The notes under the pieces are model-generated. The model did no database searches and was not told the origin of the DNA. It saw only the letters and a list, made by a program, of their open reading frames with translations. From Nigrospora sphaerica (Eukaryota; Ascomycota; Sordariomycetes; Amphisphaeriales; Apiosporaceae): 64,000 nucleotides of DNA. The DNA lies in contig JAGVVL010000009.1 in NCBI GenBank assembly GCA_018287875.1, positions 3,720,001-3,784,000 of the forward strand, given 5' to 3'. Below, piece after piece: positions 26,218 through 36,555 of this stretch. Positions within the stretch are counted from its first letter, which is position 1, and each line of letters begins with the position of its first letter. The position numbers and the translations under genes are program-made.

Positions 26218-28284
26218 ATGCCGGCACAGCACGGGGTGACGCCTCCATCGTCTGGCGACCGCGAGGCCGCGCGCCCGCTCCTCCCATTCGGGGACAGGCG
26301 CCACGCGGCACGACCCGGCCGGGAAACCAGCCTCGGCGCCCCCGAAACCAAGGAGGCACCGGCCGCCCTGGCCGCCGCCGTGGCGGAGCAGGAGCCTCGC
26401 CTGCTCTCGTGGAGCATGGCCCGGCTGTACGCCGTCGTGGGCCTGGGCTACCTTGTGTCCACCATGAAAGGCTACGGTACGCCGGTCGACTTCTCAGCGG
26501 GCCGGACGGAAAGCTGACGCGACGCCTTGTAGACAGCTCGCTCATGAGCAGTCTGAACGCCATGCAGGCCTTCCAGCAATCCTTCCAGCTCAACGGCACC
26601 GGGTCGGGCTCCGGCCTCATCTTCATCGTCTTCAACCTCGGCATGGTCGTCTCCATGCCCTTCTGTAGCTTATTGGCCGACGGCTACGGCCGACGCGCTT
26701 GCATCTTCATCGGTTGCTTGGTCGTCCTGGCCGGGACCCTGATCCAGTATTCCGCCATGGCCCTGGACCAGTTCATGGCCGGTCGCTTCATACTGGGCTG
26801 GGGAGCCGGCATCGCCTCGGCTGCCGGCCCCATGTACGTGGTGGAGCTGGCACATCCGGCCTATCGGGGTACCATGGCCGGCATGTAAGCAAGCATTCAG
26901 CCGCGCCACGCCCTAGTAAAGCGCTCTAACAGGCCCAGGTATAACAACTGTTGGTTTCTGGGCAGTATCATCGCGGGGTGGACGACCTACGGCACGAATC
27001 TGTAAGCGCAGGGAAGAGCCGGGCTTGACTCACTTGACTAACTTTGGTCCCAGAACCCTCAGTAGCTCGTACGCCTGGAGAATTCCTGTTCTCCTGCAGG
27101 GCGCCATACCCCTGTTTGTAGGCGCCGTCATCTTTTTCTGCCCAGAGTCGCCGCGCTGGCTCATCCACAATAAGCGAAGCGACGAGGCCCTGGCGTTCTT
27201 TACCAAGTACCACGGCAATGGGGACCATCGGTCCCCCTTGGTCACTCTCCAGTACCGCGAGATCGTCGAGGATTACGGAGCGAACAATGGGCAGAACCGG
27301 TGGTGGGACCTTGGCGACCTCGTCAGCACCCGCCAGGCACGGTACAGGTTGCTCCTTGTGGCGCTGATGGCCTTCTTCGGCCAGTGGTCGGGCAACGGCG
27401 TCATTACCTACTTCCTGCCCGAGATGATCAGACAGGTATGTCGTGCTGCCAGCGGGCCAGCGGGCACGTTGCACAGCCGCGTCGGCAGAGCTGACAAGGA
27501 ACGTGGGCAGGTCGGAATCACGGACACCAACCATCAGCTGCTGACAAACGCCATCCTTCCCGTCGTGTCCATGGCCGCTGCCATATACAGGGCGACGCTC
27601 CTTGACCGCTTAGGGCGACGCAAAATGCTCCTTTTTGGCCTGGGTGGCTGTCTCGTCAGCTATGCGTCACTGACAAGCTTCACGGCTTTGGCGTCAGGCG
27701 AGACGCGTTTGGCTGTGGGCACCATTGTGGCCATCTTCATGTTCAACATGTGTTTCGCATGGTCCTTCACGCCGTTGCAGACTCTTTACGCCGTGGAGTG
27801 TCTCGAGAACCACACGCGGGCCAAAGGGTCGGCACTTAACTTCCTTTTCCTCAATATCGCCTTGGTGTGCAACACCTACGGGATCAGCGTGTGAGTACGG
27901 GTGTGATGGGGGGTTTTGGTTCATTCGTAGGCTAACGCGCTCCGCTTCAGACTCATTGATGCGATTGGATGGCGTCTCTATATCGCCTACACCGTTTGGA
28001 TCGGCGTCGAAATCGTCATCGTGTACTTCTTGTTCGTGGAGACGGCAGGTTACACGCTCGAGGAGCTGAGCGACATCTTCCACGCCCGGAACCCGCGGAA
28101 AGCCAGCATTGGGGGTGTCGTAGGGGCCGCCACCGGTGCCAGAAAGGAGAGAAAGGGTGAGTGGGCAGGCCGAGATTTGCAGATGAAGAGGGGGCTGACT
28201 GGCGGCGGATGTGTTTCTTTCAAGACTGACATGGACGCTGACTTGCATTTCCGTCTCACAGTGTCTTATGGAAGCTTCGACTAG
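26218..28284 (+). CDS. MFS sugar transporter (lactose permease / hexose transporter type)
   Basis: Seven exons are inferred: 26218-26476, 26533-26884, 26939-27001, 27054-27435, 27511-27890, 27951-28156 and 28262-28284, giving 554 residues. All junction phases agree. Sugar-porter signatures are plain: GYDSSLMSSL after helix 1, DGYGRRA in the helix 2-3 loop, RFILGWGAGI with PMYVVELAHPAYRG, PESPRWL after helix 6, FGQWSGNGVITYFLP in helix 7, DRLGRRK in the helix 8-9 loop, and VETAGYTLEEL after helix 12. The family imports mono- or disaccharides by proton symport across the plasma membrane. Overall pattern fits the fungal lactose permease/cellodextrin branch, but the substrate is inferred only. 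The GH43 enzyme 1.7 kb downstream on the same strand suggests uptake of products of hemicellulose breakdown. Introns 4 (75 bases) and 6 (105 bases) are multiples of three without stops, so retained forms would stay open. Confidence 0.92.
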
Positions 28285-30010
28285 GTCGTGGCCATCCATC
28301 CTCCCGAATGATTTGTAGGGCTTGGAAATACGGCTCGCCGTCCGGGTCTTTCAGGGGCAGAGAGAGGGCGGTCCGATTCCTACCTGTAATACGCGGCGGG
28401 TTCATCCAACGTGATGCTCTGCGCGTTGCAGTTGTTTACAATTGCGTATCACCTAGATTGATGCCACGGAGTACATACGGCCTACAACTACGCACAGGCT
28501 ATAACTAGATTGAAAAAGGGGAAGACGGCCAAGTAATGTCTAATCAAGCATCTGGAACCAGCCGTTGGGATTGAACGTGCACCAGTGACGCATGCACCTC
28601 GGCCCCATGGTGGCGTCGTCCCGGCACTTGGGTACTGGCGGGCTACTAAGTAATACGAGCAAGCATGCTCGACTGTTTTTCCGTCCCCCGCTTCTACCGC
28701 TCCCTTGTGGCGCTGGTTCTTCCGGTTTACTCGTCAGGCGAGGCTCGTCGCGTCGGCGGTACGAACAGGGGCCATGACTCTTCTTAGCCGTGGCGTGGCG
28801 GTCGGTGGCCCGACAGTAATATGTACGCCCCTAACCGGTGCCGCATCACCCCCAGTACCGAAGGCTGCCCATGCCGGGGCTTACGGGAAAGATGGTTAGG
28901 GTCCCAGCTAGGGAAGAAACTTATCCGAGACAACGGATTGCTTTTTGCTGCGCGCTGGCCGGGCGGGGACACGATGCCGTGAGCGCGTTACGGTGTCTGC
29001 TCTTTGGCGGCGGAGCAGGGATATGGGTGAAGACGCGTACAGGGGCAGTGTTGCGGTGCCGTGAAGGATGACAAACTGGCCCGTCCGGCCCCGCGCTTCC
29101 GCTAGCCATGATCAGGTACCCCGGCGCAGGCATTTCCCACTTCCCGTTGTTTACTTGAAACTTCGGACGAAAAAGCTTGTGTCGGCCTCAATATCCCATC
29201 CGTCGGCTCGAGGCAAACGCAAGATTCCGGTCGGCCACTGTGTTCGGCCTCGCTCATTTGGCGACGCTCGTGAGCATCAAAAGGAGCACCACCGCAAAAC
29301 CGCTTCTCCCTCCCACGGCCGGCGTAGGCCGACGCAAAAGGGGAAACATACTCGGCGACCAACGGCCCTCGACGAAACAACTGCCCAGACGAGCGAACGG
29401 TGATGGAGTCCCCGTGAGTTAGGCGAGCGGAAAGCCTCGAGGCAGATTGAACTTTACCCCTCCCGGCCTGCCCCGCGTCTCGCATATCTGCCATCGATTT
29501 CCACGAACGAGCGTTACCTGGGTCCAGCCCCTGCTCACGGAGCTCGACTTCCACTCCGAATCGGGCCAAGCTGCGGAACTGCCGTTTTCCGCATCCCCAC
29601 CAACCCCCAACGCCGGCGACAGCAGCGCTGCCCCCCCCCCCCCCCCCTCCCCCAGGTTCGCCCCGAGTCGCGTCGAGGCTGGCCCGGAGGTTTTTTTTTC
29701 CCTCACGCCCCGTCGAGAACACCATTGGCGCGCCAGTGTCGCCACCCGCCCCGGTATCGCCAAACTGCTGGTCACTGGGGCGTCAGGGGAAACCCCCGGC
29801 ATGTGAACGGGAGGGATCCCCCGAGACGACGCAAGCCGGCCTCGGGTGATCCAATATAGCTGGGATAATTCAAGGGGTGGGATAGCCGTGTGCGGGCTTG
29901 CGTCTCGACCCCTGCCCGGCGAAGGTGCTTATGAAAAGGGCCGCGGGCCCCGCATCTGGCTCGGGTTGACTGACAGCTTGTTGTCTCTATTCGCCCTGCC
30001 TCCGGTCAAC
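28285..30010. other. Intergenic region upstream of the GH43 gene
   Basis: No gene is supported; the overlapping frames between 29100 and 29810 have no family signal. The interval contains a C homopolymer at about 29632-29648 and, near its 3' end, two candidate carbon-repressor sites described separately. Confidence 0.5.
29775..29799. promoter_or_regulatory. Two candidate CreA/CRE1 sites
   Basis: CTGGGG at 29775-29780 and CCCCGG at 29794-29799 (CCGGGG on the other strand) both fit the SYGGRG consensus for the fungal carbon catabolite repressor. They are 19 bases apart and about 215-235 bases upstream of the GH43 start codon. Paired sites near a hemicellulase gene are expected biologically, but short GC-rich matches also arise by chance in this DNA. 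Confidence 0.4.
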
Positions 30011-32058
30011 ATGGTATCTCGACGAGCCGCCGTAGCGCTGGTGGCCAGCTTGGCCCAAGCCGTCTTCGCCGCTTCGCCTCTCTACGGCCAGTGTAAGTCA
30101 ACCTCGACCGGCTTTTGAGCGCGGCAAAGCCGTCGTGAGAGCAGCGGGCTAACTCGTCCGAGGCGGTGGAAATGGCTGGACTGGTGACACGACCTGTGTC
30201 TCGGGAGCCTGCTGTGTGGCTTCCAATGAATGGTCAGCCGCTTCGCGGTATGCCCCTAGAGGACCCGTGCTCATGCGAAAAAGGTATTCCCAATGCGTGC
30301 CGTGCACTGGCAACCAACCCGCTCCGACGACCACGGCGGCGGGTAACCCGCCGGCCACGACGGCACCGTCCACTGCGCCGTCCGGGACCTTCACCAACCC
30401 GGTCCTGTGGGAGGACCTGGCAGATCTGGAGTAAGCACATCTCTGCGGGAGCCCGTGGGCCGCCTCGGCTGACTCGGTCCCAGCGTGTTCCGCGTCGGCG
30501 ACGCCTTCTACTACTCGGCCTCCACCATGGCCTACTCGCCCGGCGCGCCCATCCTCCGGTCTTACGACCTCGTGAACTGGGAGTACATCGGCCACTCGGT
30601 GCCCACCCTGGGCTTCGGCAGCAAGTACGACCTGACGGGCGGGCAGCGCGCCTACGTCAAGGGCATCTGGGCCTCGACGATGCGGTACCGCAAGAGCAAC
30701 AACAAGTGGTACTGGATCGGCTGCATCGAGTTCGGCAAGACGTACGTCTACACGGCGCCGTCCGTCACCGGCCCCTGGACGCAGGCGGCCACCATGAACA
30801 CGTGCCTGTACGACGCCGGCCTCTTCATCGACGACGACGACTCCATGTACGTGGCCTACGGCAACACGAAGCTGCGCGTGGCCAAGCTGTCGGCCGACGG
30901 CCTCAGCATCGCGAGCGACAAGCAGATCTACGACGGCAACAGCGGCGGCCAGTCGACGCTCGAGGGCTCGCGCATGTACAAGCGCAACGGGCAGTACTAC
31001 ATCCTCGTGACGCACCCGGCCAACCAGGAGTGGGTGCTCAAGGCGAGCAGCCCGCAGGGCAGCTACTCGATCAAGGTGCTCGCCAACTCGGTGCGCTCGC
31101 CCATCGGCGGCGGCAGCCCGCACCAGGGCGGCCTCGTCGACACGCCCAACGGCAACTGGTACTACATGAGCTTCATCGACGCGTACCCGGGCGGCCGCGT
31201 GCCGGCGCTGGCGCCCGTCAGCTGGGGCGGCGACGGCTTCCCGACGCTGCAGCTCGTCAACGGCGCCTGGGGCGCGTCGTACCCGATGCCGCTGCCGGCG
31301 CGGCCCGTGGCCTCGGGCCTCGGCACCGACAGCTTCGCCGGCACGGCCCTGGGCCACGCCTGGGAGTGGAACCACAACCCCGACACGGCGCGCTTCAGCG
31401 TCAACAACGGCCTGCGCCTGTCGACGGCGACGGTGACCAACGACCTCTTCCAGGCCCGCAACACGCTGACGCGGCGCATCCGCGGGCCCGTGTCGACGGC
31501 CACCATTGTGCTCGACGCCTCGGCCATGGCCGACGGCGACCGCGCCGGCCTCGCCCTCTTCCGCGACCAGACGGGCTGGGTCGGCGTGCGCAACGACGGC
31601 GGCGCCTTCTCCGTCGCCGTCGTGACGGGCGTCAACCTCGACAGCAACTGGAACACGGCCGGCACCGGCACCGTCCAGGCCAGCGCCGCCGTCCCCAAGG
31701 GCCGCATCTACCTGCGCGGCACCGTCGACATCCGCCCCGGCGGCACCCGCGTCGGCCAGTTCAGCTACAGCACCGACGGCACCAACTTCCAGCGGCTCGG
31801 CAGCGGCCTCACCCTCAACAACAACTGGACCTACTTCATCGGCTACCGCTGGGCCATTTTCAACGTAAGTTCCCCGCCGCCGCCGCCGCCGCCGCCTCCC
31901 CTTGTCTCCGGCCCCGGTGGGGCCGGGCGGACCTGAGAGGGGAGAAAAGCCAAAGTGGCGCCGAGACTGACCTTCTTCCCCTCCCGCAGTACGCTACCAA
32001 GGCCCTCGGCGGATCCGTGTCGGTCGCCTCTTTCACCCAAACCGTGTCGCAGTCGTAA
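30011..32058 (+). CDS. Secreted GH43 glycosidase with N-terminal CBM1
   Basis: Five exons: 30011-30092, 30163-30232, 30284-30430, 30484-31864 and 31990-32058, giving 582 residues. A signal peptide covers about residues 1-20. A family 1 carbohydrate-binding module follows (about 23-57) with [15 protein letters not shown] and NEWYSQC, then a Thr/Pro/Ala linker, the five-bladed GH43 catalytic domain (about 88-375), and a beta-sandwich C-terminal domain of the GH43_C2 type (about 380-582). Likely catalytic residues are the base in LADLDV (D98 by alignment pattern), D210 in LYDAGLF and the acid E260 in STLEGS. GH43 enzymes remove xylose or arabinose from hemicellulose outside the cell; whether this one is an arabinofuranosidase or beta-xylosidase is not decidable by eye. 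Intron 2 has an unusual GTCAGC donor and is in frame, but splicing it restores the exact CBM1 consensus. Confidence 0.93.
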
Positions 32059-34387
32059 GAGAGCGTTGGCTGCGTTTTCATTTCTGCCGTACCGCCCCTC
32101 ACCCTCCGGGGCCGGGATCTTTTTGTACATATTTTTGGGACAGTCGTCCGGCACATATATTCCTTCAGCGCGCTCTTGGCCTTTCCCGGGGAACCTCGCG
32201 TTTCGCTCTCCAGCTTGGGAGGTGCGCGGGCTTACCGGAACATGTGAACCAGACCCCGCCCGATCTCCCCGGATCAGATGGTTTTCTCACGGCAATCTGC
32301 AGACGCCACCGCGGCTGCTGCGTAAGGATTAAGGTAGGCAGCTAGGCGAGAGTCGACGTAGTACGTTACAGCAAGTAGTGAGTTGAGAGCGCTATGCATT
32401 TCGGCTTGCCGAGTCGTGGGTGCTGTACCGATAGCTGCCACGAGTAGGCTCGCAATCCCGTGTTCAGGCAACCCAGAGTACTGGTTTCCTTTTCCTACCG
32501 GCTGACACCAGATCCACGGCCCCCCGGACCATCACGGGCAGATGAGTCAACGCTACGCCTCTATTCCTTTTTGCCTTCCTCTCGGCAAAGCTTGGCTCGA
32601 TTCCGTTGCCGACGGGAAGGGGGGATGAGCCCTTTGAAGGTTGCAAGACCAGCAATGAGGCAACGTGCGGATGCCAGTGGCGATAAAGTTCAGGACCCTA
32701 GAAATCACGGCCGCGGCCTCCACGACCCTCACTGCAATGTAACCGTTGCGTCTGAAACGAGGGCCTGCATACAAGTCGGATGGGTCCCGGGGTGCAGATA
32801 AGGCCTGGAAGGGCACGTCTCAGCACACAAGTGGAGGTAATGCGCAGTGATTAGGGCGGCAGCACTGTCATCCGAGGGCATATTTGCCCGTGTGGCCCGC
32901 CCCCTCCTCCAAATTTCCCGCGAGGAAGGGTGGTAGCGAGGCGGTAGTTCGTTGCAGTAACGGGCCGTTAGCGTGCGGGTGCCCGAGAGCCGCAGGCGGG
33001 TTAGCGCTCCGCTGAGAGGGCCAGTGAAGAGTCCCCTCGGTTGCCGGGGGGCGAGAGGGAAAGTCAATGTCCGGGGTCCGCCGGGGTCCAGCCAAGCCCC
33101 CCCCCTTCCCCCCCCCGTATCCGACTAACGGATCACACAGAAACTGAACCCAACTATGGCTACGGCGCACCTGGATAGTTAGGGATGATTATGGTGTGCG
33201 GGGGGGGAAGCGCTTTCGCTGGGGTTCAACAGGCAGATCGAGGAAGTGGTAAGGGGCGAGGGGGCGTATCCTGTAGCACGTCAGATGCGGGGTGGGAGTA
33301 GCGCCGATTGTTGACCACGGCAAGATGGGGTTTATTGGCGAGGACGTCTTCACTGTGAAAAATCGAGGTGACGGAATGGCGTTCAGCGCCTGTTAGCCAT
33401 CGCCACCTGGCGGTAGCACCCGATCCTCCCTCCATCGTGGTCAAGGGTCGTCAAGAAGGGGACGTGCGTGGGTTGTATCGCGATACCGTGTGTTCGAGAC
33501 TTGTTCCATGACCGGGTCGGTGGGAGGCGAAGGGGGGCCGAAGTTCTTGTCTTAGCAGGCCCTCATCTCAGTTGAATGGATGGAGGTGTCTCGGGCCAAT
33601 TCGGCCGAAGGCGGCGCGCGCCTGGGCCACGATCAAATCTGGCGCAGAAGTGGCACGGCAGGCGGCGTGCCGGGAATAGAGAGCGCCGTCGTGAGATGAT
33701 GAGTAATCCCCACCTAGAAGCCCCGTGTCGTGCAGTCGCGCCGAACTATGCCATGCTACCAACGGGCTAAGCCTTTGGTCTCCCGGCTCTCCCAATGTCT
33801 GAGATGGGTGCTCCACCTTGGCACGGCGCGGCAGGCGTCGGTACCAACAGCCGTGGTAAGATCTTCGGACAAGAGGTAGTCACGGGCAAGGCAGGGCCTG
33901 TCCAGGTCGAATGAGAAGTATGGATCGGGCTACTCAAGTCCAAGAGGTGACGCCAAAAAAGAAAAGAAAAAAGAGAGAGAAAAAAAATGGAAGAATGGAG
34001 CCGGACCTGCATGCGTAATGTCCCATCGGGAAGCACTGGGGGGGAGGACAAAGCCAAAAGTCGGGATCCAGGCCGGCAGATTCGCCTGGCAGTGGAGAGG
34101 AGGAGGAGGCTGTCCACAGAGTCGCCCATCAAAGATCCAATTGAGCCCGTAGGCCAGGGCTCCGTCGGCCGAACAGTCAGCAAAGTGGCATCGGTCCTGA
34201 CAAGCCGACGAACGGGGCCCAACGGCGATGCCGGGGATGGTGGAAATCCCACGGTGGCGGCGGGCCTCGTATGTCCCCTCGTTACGCAGACGGAGGTAGC
34301 GCCCAGTACATGGTATACCACGCGTGGTTTACTCATTCATGACTACATAAAGTACCCAATGTATAGACTCCGCCATGATTACTAAAG

Positions 34388-34411
34388 TTAGGTATGTATG
34401 TGCATACCTAA
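34388..34411. repeat. Perfect inverted repeat TTAGGTATG / CATACCTAA
   Basis: Two 9-base arms at 34388-34396 and 34403-34411 are exact reverse complements around a 6-base spacer. No T-run follows and the place is intergenic, so a eukaryotic protein-binding site or chance are both possible. Confidence 0.6.
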
Positions 34412-35009
34412 TGGATGTATGCGTATGGTCATTGAATAAGCCACCGCATGAGTACGTGGCGAAGCGACACAGTCAGCTCTTAGGGAAGCACGTCGTGGCA
34501 GGAGGCTGGCAATAACCAAGGGGAACGAGCGTCCACGGCGAGAATGACGAGATTTGTGGGATTCGTCCAAGCCGGGCGCGGTGGTTACTTCGAGACGAGG
34601 GCCTCTATGGGCATCGTGCTTGCACAGGCGCCACCCGAAAGTTGAGTGAGGGAGACGGGGCGCGCAGCGTTGCGACGAAAAGAAAGAAGCGATGGGGCTT
34701 CTAATGTCCCGGAGCTCCAACACACCCAGATATGCATCCCCACGTAATTCACATTCGCGTCCATCTGTATCCCCCGTCTGCAGAGCTGGCTATGTACCTA
34801 CCTACAACTTTACAGTGCACTAGCGGCAGTGGGTTGGTTCTGACAGCCCCGGCCAGGCCAAAATGGATCACCGGGGCTAAGCTCTGGTAGCGCTCGCTAA
34901 ATGGCTGAGTGGCTCTCCGGCCATTGGGGGAGCTGACTTCATTTCCGCTTGCCAAGTTTGAAATGGCCTCCCATCTGTTTTGTCTGCACCCCCCTGCATC
35001 TCTCTACGC

Positions 35010-35100
35010 GGTCTCTCTCTATCTCTCTCTCTCTCTCTGTCTCCGTGTGTGTCTGTGTGTGCCTCTCTTCCTCTCCCTCTCTCTAGCTCTAGCCTCCTGC
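35010..35100 (+). promoter_or_regulatory. CT-rich tract upstream of Rho3
   Basis: A dense TCTCTC microsatellite lies roughly 550-640 bases upstream of the Rho3 start and continues as a pyrimidine-rich stretch to the ATG. Such tracts are common near transcription starts of filamentous ascomycete housekeeping genes. Confidence 0.45.
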
Positions 35101-35649
35101 CCTACGGGACCCCGACTCTCTGTCCGTTGCTGTCCTACCTTACCTTTCCTATTACTCGTCACTTACTTCCACATTCCCGTCCCCTGCTTTTGCTGCCGAG
35201 TCCGAAGTCGTCGTGCAGAGTCGTGCTCATCATTCCCTTTCCCACCCACTCTGCTGGCCATTCATCGCTCGCGTCTTCCGACCAAATCGTACTCTTCCCC
35301 ATCCTCCTTCTTTCGCCTGCGCCTCCTTCTCCTCCTTAGCGACGCCTCAATCCCTCCCCGGCCTGGCCCCATCTGACTGACATACCTTGCCTCCCTGTCT
35401 CCCCTTCAACTCTGTAACTGGCTGCGACTATTCAGCTCAACCGACTTACTTCGTACATACTTCTTACCTGTGCACCTCGCCGAGTCCGTCTGCTTCTCCG
35501 CTTCCTCATCGAAACCCTCGGCAAACCTTTAATTGCCTCCTCGCCAACACTCCTTCGTACGACCTCAACACCGGCATCTTTCTCGCCCTCTGGCTTTTTT
35601 GACTCCAACACCCATTGCAACCTCCCGCCTCTCTGCGTACGCATTCAAG

Positions 35650-36555
35650 ATGCCTGCTCTTTGTGGGGGCTCAAAGACGGTCCAGCGCAAGCTGGTGCTT
35701 CTGTAGGTCGTCACCGCTCATTCATACCACCTCGTTTGCTCCCCGAGCATCGCCCGGCTTTGCATCCGGGCCGCGACGAGAAATGTTCGCCGCCGCAGAT
35801 GCGCGTACACTGCCTACCCCGCTGCGCTTGGTCTCGAGCACCTGCTGACCCGATGCGCAACTTCACAGCGGAGACGGTGCTTGCGGAAAGACGTCGCTGT
35901 TGAACGTCTTTACTAGGGGCTACTTCCCGACTGTCTACGAGCCCACTGTCTTCGAAAACTACGTCCACGGTACGCCCAATTCCTAACCACATATATCCCT
36001 GCCGGATGACGACAAGCAGCCGCGCAATCCCGTACATGATGTCCTGCCGGGAACGATCCTGCTGACCCCGCACTAGATATTTTCGTGGACAATGTGCACA
36101 TTGAACTGTCCCTCTGGGACACGGCCGGCCAGGAGGAATTCGACCGCTTGCGCAGCCTCTCGTACGACAACACCGACGTCGTGGTCCTCTGCTTCAGCGT
36201 CGACAGCAAAGACTCGTTGGAAAACGTCGAAAGCAAATGGGTGGGCGAGATTCAAGAAAACTGCCCGGGCGTCAAACTGGTTCTGGTTGCCCTCAAGTGC
36301 GACCTGCGCGAGAACACGGAGGAGGAGGACGAGGCCGCGCCGGCCGAGGGCACCGACGGCGCCCAGCGCGAGAAACGACCCATGATCGACTACAACCAGG
36401 GCCTCGACGTGGCGCGCCGCATCAAGGCCATGCGGTACCTCGAGTGCTCCGCCATGCGAAACCGCGGCGTCAACGAAGCCTTCACCGAGGCCGCGCGGGT
36501 GGCGCTGAGCGTCAAACCCAGTGGCGAGCAGGATTCCAAATGCGCCATTATGTGA
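35650..36555 (+). CDS. rho3: Rho3 small GTPase
   Basis: Three exons, 35650-35702, 35869-35969 and 36077-36555, encode 210 residues. The P-loop is GDGACGKTS (G19-S27, with K25 binding phosphate), switch I contains YEPTVFENY with T44, and the DTAGQE motif has Q70. The guanine-specificity element is KCDL, and [10 protein letters not shown] replaces the usual SA loop. The protein ends in the CAAX box CAIM, which predicts prenylation at the cysteine four from the end. The insert rich in Glu/Ala/Pro before the C-terminal third is typical of Rho3. Rho3 guides exocytosis, actin organisation and polarised hyphal growth at the plasma membrane. Introns of 166 and 107 bases both follow GT/AG with clear branch points. 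No missing residues are seen, so the gene should be functional. Confidence 0.96.

Larger units (their letters stand above)
32059..35649. other. Intergenic region with Rho3 promoter and leader
   Basis: No gene is supported between the GH43 stop and Rho3. It holds G/C homopolymers near 33100-33120 and 33200-33210, an A-rich patch at 33954-33988, a perfect inverted repeat at 34388-34411 and a long C/T-rich tract from about 34980 to 35640 that is probably the Rho3 promoter and 5' leader. Confidence 0.5.

Noticed and set aside
30149..31375. Minus-strand frame of 408 residues
   Set aside because: Antisense shadow of the GH43 gene caused by its high GC3; the plus-strand domain evidence is decisive.
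30166..32058. Plus-strand Arg/Pro-rich frame of 630 residues
   Set aside because: Out-of-frame reading across the GH43 exons; it shares only the final exon frame with the real product.
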